A DNA stretch of 64,000 nt from Euclidia mi (Eukaryota; Arthropoda; Insecta; Lepidoptera; Erebidae): positions 67,831,183 to 67,895,182 of the forward strand of contig OX123182.2 in assembly GCA_944739405.2 (NCBI GenBank), in the 5' to 3' direction. The number at the start of each line of letters is the position of its first letter. Positions within the stretch are counted from its first letter, which is position 1. Positions 31,616 to 43,345 of the stretch are shown here, piece after piece. The notes below the pieces were generated by a model. The model did not search any database and was not told the DNA's origin. It saw only the letters and a list, made by a program, of their open reading frames with translations. The position numbers were made by a program, and so were the translations under genes.

Positions 31616-33034
31616 TGCACCTCTCGCTGCACGTGAGTTCTTATTGCGTAGGCAAGTAATGTAACGCGAGACTCAGGCCACTGTACGTACAACCTTAGTT
31701 AATGAATTGTATTTATTTAATATTTCAATTATGAATGATATTTGTGTTTCACATAAAGCTGTATGCACATTGTGTTTTTTCCTTTCTAATATAGGACTTC
31801 GATATTCACTTGTAGTAATGTTATTGTAGTCGCAGTTTATAAGCCATTCTGGCCCTTCCCACCACAAGTGATATCGGGATAAGTTTTCCGATGTCAGTCC
31901 TCGTGTGGCACAGTCAGCTGCATTGTCACAAGACTTCACGTGACGGCAATTTGATGCTGGAATAACTGTAGTAATTTTCTGCACACGATTTTCCACAAAT
32001 TGCTGTCATTTTGATAAGTCTCCATGTAACCAGCCTAGTACAACCATCGAGTCAGTCCAGGTGAAGATCTCTATTTGCTCTGAAGAAAGGGTTTGCAGAA
32101 ATTTCTTCATCAATTGTGATAGTAATAGTGCACCTAGTAACTCCAATCTTGGTAATGTAATTGCTTTGTTCAATGGTGCAACTTTCGTTTTCGCAATAAC
32201 TAGTTTTGATGTGTACATGCCCTTATGATCAGTTGTGACCGCGTAAATTGCACACGCGTAAGCCTTCTCCGAAGCGTCACAAAATCCGTGTACTTTTATT
32301 GATTGTTCTATTTGACCAATATAGCGAGGAATTGAAAATATATTGATATTTCTTAGTTCTTCTCGCAGCTTTTGCCATTCTAATGATATGTATGGGGGCA
32401 AGTTTTCATCCCACATTAGGGGTATCGTCCAGGTGCTCTGGAACAAAATCTTTGCCCTGATAGTGAGCGGTGATAGCCAGCCGAGCGGGTCAAATATTTT
32501 TGAAATATCCGACAATAGTTGACGTTTTGTGTACGGCTTGTTGCTGAGTAAAGGTTCGATTCTTGTGTCAAACGTAAACATGTCGCTTGTAGCAATCCAT
32601 CGCAAGCCCAATGTTTTTCGAGACTCGGTGTCCTTGAACTCGAATGGAGCGTTTATTTGTTCTGGCTGTAGATTTTCGATGAGTTGGGGTTCATTGCTTG
32701 ACCATTTTCTCAGGTTCATGCCAGCGCCTTTTAACACTTCTATTAATTCTTGTTGTAGTTGTCTAGCATTTTGGATGGTATTATTTCCTCCTAAATAGTC
32801 ATCCATGTAAAAGGATGACTCCAGAGCAGCAGCAACTGATGGATATTGATCTGCGTGATCGATGCCAATTTGTTTCAGCGTTCTCATCGCCAAGAAGGGG
32901 GCTGCTCTCGTACCGTAAGTAACAGTAGTTAAATGATATTCTTGGAGGGCTTCGTGAGGACAACTTCTCCATAATATTGATTGAAGCGGCTGATCGTCAG
33001 GTCTTAAAAGTATGGCTCGGAACATTTTTTCCAC
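31616..33034 (-). pseudogene. BEL1 RT and RNase H, with two in-frame TGA
   Basis: Frame 32006-33034 carries EKMFRAILLRPDD, the RT catalytic block SSFYMDDYLGG (YMDD at residues 76-79), the connection, and RNase H blocks VHGFCDASEKAYACAIY, LPRLELLGALL and FTWTDSMVVLGWL. A TGA at 32006 and another at 31673 interrupt it where the family normally has Trp; the frame between them holds DNAADCATRGL and WWEGPEWL, the end of RNase H and the linker to integrase. Apart from the stops the catalytic residues are kept. Confidence 0.88.
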
Positions 33035-33530
33035 ATCTGCTGTGACAACGTACTTTTATTGTCGCCATCTTAAGATAAGATCTTGAAGATCTTGTTGAAG
33101 ATTAGGTCCACTATACATTAGGTCGTTTAAACTGCGCCCAGATGACATCTTAGACGTGGCATTGAACACAACTTTTGCACGCCGTGATGAGGTAAGTAGC
33201 ATGCTGTGTGATCTTGTTGACTAACCTTACGCATGTAACCTAATTCTTCATACTCCCGCATGAACTTGCGATAACCTTCAGCCAGTGATGGATCTTTGAT
33301 CATCTTCTTTTCTTGCTGAATAAATTGAGCGACAGCCTTTGATCTAGATGCGCCCATTTCTTGTTCGAAGCTGGGTTTCATAGGTAATGCTACTTCATAC
33401 TGGCCCGAGCTTAATCTCCTCGTTGTAGACTGATAATGTTCCTCACAATATGAGTCCATCGATGATATTGAAGTAGAGGTATCATGTATATATCTTCTAC
33501 TTCTCAGAACTTGGAGATGCTATCTACATC
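33035..33530 (-). pseudogene. BEL1 RT N-terminal part, frameshifted
   Basis: Minus strand: GQYEVALPMKPSFEQEMGAS, YRKFMREYEELGYMRKV and HTACYLPHHGV are the RT fingers of Pao elements. A frameshift near 33170 and a TAA at about 33052 separate it from the palm. A further break lies between this block and the protease-linker frame ending at 33529. Confidence 0.85.
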
Positions 33531-33996
33531 ATTGATTACAACATGGCAAGCGAACGTCTTCACATTGCCTGATAGTATCCATCCAAGTTTCGTCTGCTGA
33601 GCTATGGGGGCTTGGGACAGGACCTTTGATTAGACCACTCATGATTATATCTGAATAGACACTAGCATCCAAAAGCAAGTCAATTGGCTTCGAAATGTTA
33701 TATTCGGGATCTGCCAGTCTTGTGTGTGATAAGTGTGGCCAAATTTGTTTCTTAAACGAAGCATTAGGTAAGTTATTTATAACTCGTGTTACGACTAGAG
33801 CCTCCGTTATAAAGTGATAATCATCGTAAATTGATACACATTCGAGTGATACTAGACCCTTGCTTTGATTTTGTGTCGATCCAATGCCCGATACCGCTGC
33901 TCGGCAATATTGTCGTTTTAATCCCAATAATTGAGCGGCGTTTTCTGATATAAGGGATATTTGTGACCCCTGATCTAATAGGGCTCTAAACTGTAT
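33529..33996 (-). pseudogene. BEL1 aspartic protease and linker
   Basis: After an in-frame TAA near 33997 the minus strand reads FRALLDQGSQISLIS, the retropepsin active site in the DQGS form usual for BEL/Pao, then GLKRQYCRAAVSGIG and PIDLLLDASVYSDII (flap and second half). It should process the gag-pol polyprotein. The frame runs into RT linker sequence and breaks at 33529. Confidence 0.85.
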
Positions 33997-34868
33997 TTAG
34001 GTACCATCTGAGGCCTTGATATTCAATGCTACGGTAGTTAAAAGTACCTCTTCATTATCGCTCGCAACGTAGTTGACGTGACTATTCTGTGACGTCGACG
34101 CCGAATCCAGTGGTGCTCGAGATGACTGGGATCGAGGTTGATCATGTGCGTCACAATGCATCGCTGATATTGCGTCATGAATTAATGAATTATGAACGCC
34201 ATTGCATTCCTTGCACCTTTTTGTTGATAGGCATTTATTGTCATAATGTTTGTAGAGACAATTACGACAAATATTATGTTTTGATAGCGTCTTAGTTTTC
34301 GAGTCCGCCGATTGCGCAAGGAAGCGTTTACACTGAAATAAATCATGTGTTGCTTTACACACAGGACAAAATCGCCTGTTGTTTGTAGCGTTAGATTGAT
34401 ATTTCTTGTAAAAAGTAGTGTTTTTTGACGAGGAGTTGTAGTTAGTAGGTTTGGAATGGCCTGGGTTCGCTTTATAGGAGTCTGATGGTGACTTTTCCTT
34501 CTTACATACAGGCTCTCGAGCCATAAACTTGTTCTCAAGAAAACGGAGTAGCTCCGAATACGATGCAAGGTTTTAAGGCGATTCTCGTGATTCCATAAAG
34601 TCAGTACGCGTCTCTTCGTCTAACTTTTTCATCAAGAGATGAACTAGTAAGGGATCCCAGGTAGCGACGTCAATGCCAAGGTTTTTGATGCTGTTGACAC
34701 ATTGGGTTGTTGTATCATGGAGCTTCTTAAATGCATGATAAGATGATTGCTTATTGATCGGCGGCTGATTTAAAAATATATCCATCTGCGTTGAAAATAA
34801 AATCTGCGGGTTGTTATAACGGTGCGTAAGAATGTCCCACGCAGTCTCGTAATTTTCGGCCGATATAT
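33997..34868 (-). pseudogene. BEL1 gag C-terminal part with zinc knuckles
   Basis: 34573-34785 holds IFLNQPPINKQSSYHAFKKL and NLGIDVATWDPLLVHLLMKK, the gag block typical of Pao elements; 33997-34524 holds three Cys/His clusters (FCPVCKATHDLFQCKRF, ICRNCLYKHYDNKC, RCKECNGVHNSLIH). A short break separates them near 34570. The upstream gag continues beyond the inserted LTR-like element at 34869-36493. Confidence 0.85.
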
Positions 34869-36493
34869 TGTAACGGAATCCTATGGACCCCAGGCTGATT
34901 AAAATTTTAGTTTTCTTAATAACTGGGTTTAAAATGCCAGCCCTGCCAAGTAATTTTGTGGCCAGGGTTCCCGCGCACCTCCCCGCGCAGGACCATGGAA
35001 TTCGTCCTTACTTTATATTCCTCTGCTGACAGCATTTACCAAACGTAAATGCTTATAATTGAATGAAAGTGGACATCAAAATACTAAAGACAGCGATACA
35101 TTAGTATTGGTTTGTCATCACAAAATCACTCTCCATATATTCATGCTTCACATATTGGTACTTGAGTACAAGGCAGCGTATCTCAGAGACGGCAGCTCCA
35201 GGGAGATGGAGAACATGATCCAGGTATATTAGTCATATAGTATTATCGGCGCCGAGTATTTCAGCGATATCCAGTGTATAGTATTGAGCGTACAGTAACA
35301 GTCTCAGAACTGATGTCACAAAACGCCTCCTTGCCGCAAGTCACAACATTGAAGCCCATACACACATAGTCAATTAAAACGTATTAAGCCATCGCGCATA
35401 GTTTGCAGGGAAGCTCTCGTTACAATCGCCGCTAGATTAGCCGCCAGGTCTTACTGTTACCGCGTGACCGACAGGTGGCTCTTCTTTCGCTCTTTAAAAC
35501 CTTGTCAGCTGCTATGTACTGGCCTGTACGCAGGTTTAGACAGCGATTGTGAAAGTCCTGTATTCTACCACCTGATCGCGAATACGGAGACTCCCATCAT
35601 ACATCGCTCGTCTTCACATCCATCATCAACAAGGTACGAACCACTACTAATGGTACACGCGGTTATTAATAATATAACTATGTACAATATCTCATAGAGA
35701 ACTTTATATTTTAGTCAGCCTGGTATACATATATGGTGTGATATAGACATAGATACACAACAGAGTTATTAATGTTATACAGTTCATGCAATAAATTACA
35801 GTAAAGTGAATAACAGACACTCACCAGACTTTTAGCTGCGTCGCTGCCAAACTTACCCCTTGCCCTGTGCTGATCACCTTCTCTTGAAGCCGCTCGCCTT
35901 GTTTTTCGATATCACTAAGCACTAATTATCGACCAACACCGAGCCTCTTTCGCGCTAGGCCAGGTCCGATCTCTCTCGCACCATAAGACCAACTGTCTGA
36001 GCTACCACGCGAGTCCGTTCCCGAGATCTGCCCTCTTCCGCGTCCTAAGACTGACTGTCCGAGATCCGCCCGGTTCCGCGTCCCCACATTGACTGTCTCC
36101 GTCAAATACCACCACTACCACGTCACGCTGTCGTGGGCCCCGACTAGCTCCGCCTTCTAAGACCCGACCGTCCAGTCAAACACAACCAACGCAACGCCTT
36201 TCGAATCCTTTACTACATGGCAATGTCCGTTTCTTATCGTTGATCCCTTTTTTTATGATCCTCAACTACACCGCATGTGAACACTACAGTGCCAATATTT
36301 TCTCACATTTCATGGCTATTTCTTTACTTATATGCCTGTCACATAACTCTTATAAATTTGTCAAACTCTTGGGATTTATGAGTTTACTAATTGCATAACG
36401 TTGGCGCCAGCGTAGCGATAAGACAAAAACATGTGGAAACAAGTAGGACTATATATTATTATTTAATTTGGTGTAGCGAGCAACACCATTACA
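34869..36493. mobile_element. candidate solo LTR (1625 bp) inside BEL1 gag
   Basis: Starts TGTAACGGAATCC and ends CACCATTACA: TG...CA termini with a 5-bp inverted TGTAA/TTACA. The 4-bp ATAT duplication occurs at 34865-34868 and 36494-36497. Gag coding on either side becomes continuous when the insert is set aside. No coding domain inside; a 1.6 kb LTR is long, so a small non-autonomous LTR element is the alternative, though I see no internal direct repeat. Confidence 0.65.
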
Positions 36494-37260
36494 ATATTAA
36501 GGTGTTGAATTAAACCCTCTGCCTCACCCTTGACATTTCCCTTGAGATGTTGCATCTTCTGCGCCTTACTAAGACATTTGTTATTGTGTATCGTCTCCAC
36601 AAATAAATCAAAGAAGGTTGGCCACTGGGTGTATTTGCCAAAAAAGGTGGGGACCTCCAGTTTGGGTGTGGATTGTTCAAGGTGGGCAGTAGAGTTCAAT
36701 TTTCGGTTCAACTCCTTCTTGATGGCAAGGTAACGTTCCTCAATGTCCAAAAACTTGTCTTGGTATGCGCGATTGCTTCCTTTTAACTGATTGTCGAGAC
36801 GCAGATGAATGGTGTCAATAACCTTCCAAAGATTTTGAAGATTCTTTAATTCGTCTGACAGCTCCCATTTCTCCTCTAAATCTTCAATATTGATTCTATT
36901 GATCAACCGATCTAGCGCTCTAAAATTGGTTTCCTGCTGGCTAAGTAGGTCGTCCCCAAGACAAGAATAATCCTCAAAAGTAGGCAAAGAAAATGTCAAA
37001 AATTTGGGCTCTTTGTACGATGAAATCATTTCCTTTGTTTTGATGTAATACTCTTTCATGTACCCATAGATGTTTTTGCTGAAATATTCGTATTGATCGT
37101 CCTCGAAGACACCATTTATCCAGCGCGGCTAAACGGCGGAGAAGGTACTCAGATGTCTTCCTACTCGCACTATCCTTTCGGAAGTTGACATTGACTCGCT
37201 CGATTTCCTTTGTCAGGATGCTCTGGCGTTCCAAAACGGATTGTAATCCCTCCATGATAA
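36494..37260 (-). pseudogene. BEL1 gag N-terminal part
   Basis: 37255 down opens MEGLQSVLERQSILTKEIER and reaches LLRRLAALDKW; after a frameshift near 37080 the frame continues EYYIKTKEMISSY, then a coiled-coil-prone segment and the conserved gag block FFGKYTQWPTFFDLFVETIH followed by LSKAQKMQHLKGNVKGEA (the DUF1759 region of Pao gag). It is cut by the LTR-like insert at LIQHLNI. Confidence 0.85.
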
Positions 37261-37563
37261 CTGATGATATTGATAAATTATAACACAAGATAATAAATAC
37301 CTGGGGTTAAGTTGATATTGATGTTGACGAAGAAATGTTCTCCGCTGCTTGATAAAACGATTGCTTACGCTATTGATGTGTGCCTGTAATCTCTAGCACG
37401 ATATGTGCGCCTTCTCAATTCTACTGGTGAGATCCACTTGTGGGAAGCCAGCGAACCGATTCGCTATCGTATCAGAAATCTACCAAACACAAAATGATAT
37501 TGATACACTATTTCAATGGTTCACAAACCGAAATAGGCCGGTTAAACGAACGAAGGACCACGA
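37261..37563 (-). promoter_or_regulatory. BEL1 leader and candidate primer-binding site
   Basis: Just inside the 5' LTR the coding strand reads TCGTGGTCCTTCGTTCG; TGGTCCTTCG is the phrase usually seen next to BEL LTRs. The rest is untranslated leader up to gag. Confidence 0.55.
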
Positions 37564-37780
37564 TGTTAAGGGATGCTACCCTAACAGTAGATTATAGTGA
37601 CGGAGGTCGATGTTATGATAGACAGGTTGCATAATAGGAATGATAAAAAACACACAACCTTTTGCGACCAATGCTTTATTGTCACTATGCAATAAAATTA
37701 CAATATAAAAGTGCTGACGCGCACTGCGGCGCGGTAATTACGTATATAAAATAAAATAAACCTGTACAGTTGTCTGTACA
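37564..37780 (-). repeat. BEL1 5' LTR
   Basis: 217 bp, same ends as the LTR at 27976-28192, with about four substitutions between them. Confidence 0.92.
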
Positions 37781-37785
37781 GTGTG

Positions 37786-38255
37786 TCTTTGAACAACAGT
37801 GTAAAGAATTGTGTGATAAGAGAATGTTGTGGGGTAAAAGATGATGTAGGTATGCTAAGATGGTTTGAACACATAGAGAGGAAGAATGACGAAAGACTGA
37901 CCAAGAATATACAGGGTAATTGGTAATTCGACCAACTCCTTGAAGGAGGTTATATGTGAGGTCATTTGCAACAATTTTACCCGCGTCAACTAGGGGTCCA
38001 ATTATCAATCGTCCTGTATATAAGGCAACTGTGAATGGGACAGGAGGAAGGAGAAGACCTGGGTGGAGATTCTCAGACCAGATTGGAGACATAAAAAAAA
38101 AGTACAGGCTAGAAGACTCTTAACTGGAGAGCATGCATGAGAAATTTGACTAGAGTGAATAATGCATGAGAAATATGTCAGGATCGTTACAAATAGCGTT
38201 TTGTAGTCTCTGACTAACCCTTCGGGAAACAGGCGTGAGTCTATGTATGTATGTA
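37786..38255 (+). pseudogene. RTE copy, right half (split by BEL/Pao)
   Basis: Continues the RTE C-terminal domain (VKNCVIRECCGVKDDV, GMLRWFEHIERKNDERLTK) and ends with GGGAAACAGGCGTGAGTCTATG and ATGT units, as in the copy at 160-1135. A 105-bp MITE sits at 37912-38016. Confidence 0.85.
37912..38016. mobile_element. 105-bp MITE with TATA flanks
   Basis: Ends CAGGGTAATTGGTAATT and inverted CAGGACGATTGATAATT; TATA at 37908-37911 and 38017-38020. The RTE at 890 has no insertion at this place, giving the empty site. Confidence 0.7.
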
Positions 38256-38912
38256 AATCTTAAGCCATAAATGTTGCCTCGCAGACTCTCAGAAAATCAC
38301 CAAATCTATTATTTTCATGTTCTGTTCTTGACTGTTTTTACTTCATCATACCGCCTTTTGCAGTCAACTTTTGGATAAAGCCTCTCCTAATTTGCGTCTC
38401 CATAGCATTGTGAGTCAATAAGATAAACGGTTCAACCAAGAAAATACTACCCTCGAGTATCAACTTAAAGTCATGTTACCTTCGGTGAGTGAGAATGCCA
38501 GAGGCCTCTTCCTCTTTTGATTCTCTCTCGTACTCATCTTCGCAACCTCATAAAACGCAGTGGCTTGGTTGTGCTCTCGTACGCAACTACACAACCATGT
38601 GTATGGACCGGAGAAACAGTTACCATCAGGTAGAGCATTGACTTTATTGTCTATTGCTAGGAACAAAAACAAGAAAATATTTGATCTATCATACCACACT
38701 GTCCAGTCTGGTTGGTACATGGTTTGATGCCAAGTATTGGGTTCGTCTCTTCCCAGTTTACTGCTAGCTTTTGTATTTTTTTAAACGTCTCTTACACCAT
38801 CCACGGAATGAAATGAAGCAATGACACTTTTATTGTTTATCCGTCATCCTCGGATAAATTTTACCTACCCATTCCGAACAAATATATACGGAAATTTTAT
38901 CGCACCATAATA
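38256..38912. other. no gene seen
   Basis: A minus-strand frame at 38460-38720 has no recognised domain. Confidence 0.45.
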
Positions 38913-39044
38913 ATATATCATCTACGGACAATACTGCACATGCATACCTGCTTATAGCAGGTGTGCATGTGCAGTATTATATATCATCTACGGACAATAC
39001 TGCACATGCACACCTGCTTATAGCAGGTGTGCATGTGCAGTATT
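38913..39044. repeat. two tandem 66-bp units, each a near-perfect hairpin
   Basis: Units 38913-38978 and 38979-39044. Each contains AATACTGCACATGCACACCT then GC, a 5-nt TTATA loop, and the complement (22-bp stem; the first unit has one stem mismatch). A shorter direct repeat around ATTATATATACTTATAGAAAT follows to about 39095. Confidence 0.92.
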
Positions 39045-39095
39045 ATATATACTTATAGAAATATTATGTTATTATATATACTTATAGAAATATGT

Positions 39096-42000
39096 ATGAA
39101 ACTGCAAACGATTTCTCACACCGCTGTGATATATATCGCACATATGCAGGCAACCGGAAGGTGCCATCGCCTTATCGTTCGATATACCTGCCGATACGCC
39201 GCATCTGTTTGCGAGCCATTATACTGGGCGCAGAGACGCATATGCTTCATTTGTACTACGCAGTACGGATTAGCTACCTGTGACGCAATAAAACTGTCAG
39301 AATTAAATAAAAGCAGAACCGCTATACGAAGGGTTACAAAAAAGAAACCGTTAATTACTTCAAGTAAATTATTACGCTAAATTATCTGCAGGGGAAAATT
39401 CGACCACGGATTAACAAAAATGTTTATTCTTCGCTTTACTTACTTACTTACTGTGCTACTGAAAGATCGTGTGGAGTGTTCAATTTCCTTCGTACTTTTC
39501 TATAAACAGCTCGCACCGACGCGGTGACGCGCCGCCAGCACCGTTTATGTCACAGTTTCGAAAACTATACGAGTAAAGTGAGCGACGGCGCAAATTGCCG
39601 AAATTGCAAGAAGACTCTAGTGAAAAGTGAAAAAAAATGTTTATTGAAAAACGTAAATGTTTTTAAAATCCATTAATCATGTTTCACTTTGAGGATTATA
39701 ATTCAGCAAAGTAAATTCAGGTCATCAATTCACGCACAGTAACGCCTTCTGAGAAATTCATACCGTAGTAATGGCTTTGTTAATAATCATTCACGTATAT
39801 TATGTTTTCAGTATGTAAATGTTTAAAATGTTGTCCTACATGTATCTACTTAATAATAAATGTTTTATAGAAATATAAGTATTCTTGCCACTAGGATAGG
39901 TAAAATATCATAAAATTAGGTATATGAATAACTTGACGTCGCTCGACAAACGCTGGTGTGAACGTTGTTACTGCAAAATTTCATAAAAATCTTTATAATA
40001 GTTTTTGTGATAAGCAACAAACATCCATATAGCCATCCGAAAGTTATTAGATTTTGTCATCGTTGAAATGTTGGCTAATTCACGAAGCACAGCACTTCTT
40101 TGCTAAAGATTTATTATTTTTGCCAACCAAAAAACCATCGTTAAAAGAAAAAGTAACGAACGTCTACATTTTATATCGTTCTCACGTTTTCTTAACGAGA
40201 TATTGTTTAACTTTAGATGGTAATCTTAAAATCTATTTTAAAAGTAGTCACGTAGTTTCTACCTCAATTTTTCTTTATGAACCTACACTAGTTTTTAAAC
40301 CCTATCTTGTGTCAGCGATGTTTCTAAAGCATATGCGAACCTGTCATCAAATCAAGTATATTTGAGTTACGAACTGTTAGTATAGTCATGCCACTGACTA
40401 CAAAGGGTCATGACACAAGCGTCCTACATTTGTGAATATCAATATTTTGACATATATCATATAACAAACTTGTCCACTTTTATCACCTTTGTACGCCCGC
40501 AAGAATTGTCACTAGGTACTAACAAGTAGTTACTATTAAGAAAAAAACATTTTATCCCAAACTTGTCTTATGTTCAGATTTCATAACGTCGTAGCTAAAA
40601 ACATTTATTTTCTTACTTCACAGTTAAAGTTTAAGTAGCTAATGTACAACGTACATAAATTATTACTTTTTTGGTTGGATTTTGTTCGTGTAAAATATCG
40701 CTCAGGTTCTTTTTCTTCGGGCTGAGCTGCGAGCAATTTGCTCTGTATTGGTTATGTTAGCTACATTACTGAATACGTTTTATGGCGGCGTTGTATTCTC
40801 GTGTCACTTGTACAGAACGCAACAAATAGATGTGTAATAAGCCCCAGCTGTTTATTATCTGCTCGTTCCAGGAAGTATCAATAGGAGTTTTTGTTTGGAC
40901 TTTTGATTGTATAAGATGTGCTGTGAAACATAAATGAGTATTGTGTTCAGCGTTTCATACATAGAAAAGTACGACATGATTTATACAATAAATATTCTTG
41001 TTTATTAATGCAATGATTCATTGGAGATGTTTAGTTGCACGGGTTTGTGTACTGCAATAAAAAGTAATATGGATTCGATTCACAATCGGCAGGAACAGGA
41101 ATGTGATTTACGAATGCTTTTGCAAGTTTGTGTTCTTGTGTCCTTAGATTGAATCATTTGTCTCTAAAATAGAGATCTAAAATAGTTTTTCTAAACATAT
41201 TAATAACTGCCTAAAATAAAATGTTAGTAGTAGCGCTTAAAAGAGGTGAGCATTGCCGAAACTAGTGTGCAAACTGTAACAGTAGGAAAAAAAAGAAGTT
41301 GGCAGCGATAATACCCTGAGTCGGTAATTTTCTCCGCTTATCTCACACGAACACTAGCAAGCAAATAGCAACTTTTAATTATAATGAAACGCCTCATTGG
41401 CCATGTAGCAATTAGCACTGCACCCAACTACCGCTTCGGATTGTCTGAATTAAATATCCAAGGTAAAATTATAGACCAAATTGACACTTGGCAAATTAAT
41501 CATTATTTAAACTGCTACGATTAAAACTGTAGTGGTTCTTACTTGCAAATATTAAAATCAATTTTTCACAGAAAGTTGTATTCGTCAGTGGACATTTGGA
41601 AATCTACAGGCACTTCAAAATTCTTGTACTAAACGTAAAATATTTTATTTTAGTCCTTTATTATCCGTTAAGTAAATCTTCATTTCAACGGACTGTAAAG
41701 CTTAAGAATAGAATATTGGTGTGCAATGTGGCCTAAAGAACAAATTATGACAATATGTAGAACTTCACGTACATACTTAATAAATGCAGTGCGCCGCCGT
41801 GCACACACGACGCGACGCACGGTGCAAATTTCATGATAGCCGCGCGCCACACACCATTTTGAGTCTCACTTTACATTATACCTCTGCGAGTCGACGCTCT
41901 GACAAACCAGCTGCATCCAAATGTAGAAGAATATAATGGCTGTTCAACTTTTTAAATTCCGTTCTATAATCTAAACGAACGATAAAAGTTTAAACAACTC

Positions 42001-43255
42001 TAGATATGTGAGCATGTTCAATGCGTGGTAGATAATTAGATATGCACACACTTTTGATTACTCCGGTCCGCCTGTGAATCTTTAATTACGGCACAGCTGA
42101 ACCAATTTTGAGCTGAACCAATTTTGACTAATGCGATACTTTAATACTTGTTTCAATTACTCCTCGAACGTACACACTGATACGTAAGAATATACGCACG
42201 TATCACAGTTTAAATAAGTAATTATACAGACACAAAATGATGCGACCCATTCGAGTAAGATTTGAACATTTTGTACGCCGTAGCTGGCTTGACTATTATC
42301 GTAATATAAATTTTCTTGCTTATTTTGAAACTTACTACAGTGAAATTTGTAGAAGTTGTTTAAAATGCATTGTTTCGAAATGTATGTGTATTTTAATAAA
42401 TCATTTTGCTAAATCTGCAGAATTTTAATAGCGGCTACAATAATGAATGAGCAAACCGTGGAAGATGAAGACATTACTTTGGGCTACGAGCTGTAGCAAA
42501 TTAGTAAACAAATCCGTGCGTAGGTTCGCGGCGTGCGGCGGGCGGTGGTACTGACTGGTTCCACCGGCACTGGTGCCGACAACCCGACCCGAGCTGAGCT
42601 CTATCATTACACCAACTCGCATTATCTCCGCCCGCACGCAATATTGACATTCCCTTTTTGTGCTCACGCCAAAAGTATCGTAAAGTAGGACATCGCGCTT
42701 CTCATTAGATACTCACATTTTTTGCTCATAAAGTTTTTGAATGGGAGCTTCCTTATGTTAACACGTTGAGATAAAATATTAATGGCCACCGATTCCTTTG
42801 TGCTAGAGTGGGAATATATTGCTTGCGTTAAGTGAAAAATCCAGTGGAACTTTTTTAAATAGGTAAAAGTAAAATGCGGTGGTGGTATGTGTGCGTTTGT
42901 TTGGTGAAGCGGCAGGTAGCCGTAGTTCCGTTTGGCGGGCGAGCTATTCGCGTCGGGTACGAGTGGTGGCTCCCGTTTGCATTTTGCATGACAACCATAG
43001 TTTGACCCACTATATTCCCGACACCCGCCACGTCCCTCCGACCTCTTACACAGATTAATTTACTACACCAAGAAATACACAACGTGACGTTGACGTATGA
43101 CGTTCGGGGACACCTCTACGTGATCTCATTATTTTCTTCTTTAAAAAATAATTAAAACTTTCTGTTGACTCATCGGCACTTTGTTGTTGTTTATCCACTT
43201 TAGAACGAGCAACACTGTAGTGAAATAGTAAGAAATTAAAATTTGATCATTTTAT
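39096..43255. other. no gene established; GC-rich islands
   Basis: Mostly AT-rich. GC-richer patches at 39480-39620, 41790-41900, 42510-42650 and 42870-43080 could be unmethylated regulatory or first-exon sequence, but no splice-consistent coding signal or conserved domain is visible. Confidence 0.35.
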
Positions 43256-43345
43256 TGGATATGTCAAGATCGTTGCAAATGGCGCTCCGTAGTGTTTGCC
43301 TACCCCTCCGGAAAACAGGCGTGAGTCTATGTATGTATGTATTTT
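43256..43345 (+). mobile_element. RTE 3' end scrap
   Basis: GATATGTCAAGATCGTTGCA and CTACCCCTCCGGAAAACAGG then CGTGAGTCTATGTATGTATG: the last ~85 bp of the same RTE family with its ATGT tail. Confidence 0.85.

Larger units (their letters stand above)
27976..37780 (-). mobile_element. BEL/Pao retrotransposon with env (BEL1)
   Basis: Two 217-bp LTRs in the same orientation flank gag, protease, RT, RNase H, integrase and an env-like gene, read on the minus strand. Target duplication GTGTG at 27971-27975 and 37781-37785. LTRs differ at only about four positions (near 2 percent), so the insertion is relatively young, yet the coding region carries several frameshifts and stops and a 1.6 kb LTR-like insert in gag. 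BEL elements with env are placed in Semotivirus-like groups. The host sequence is an RTE copy. Confidence 0.92.

Noticed and set aside
38913..39044. CRISPR-like tandem units
   Set aside because: Only two units, no spacers, eukaryotic setting; hairpin tandem duplication explains it.
39480..39660. Host first exon and promoter
   Set aside because: GC-rich with a late ATG, but no coding continuation, domain or clear splice signals.
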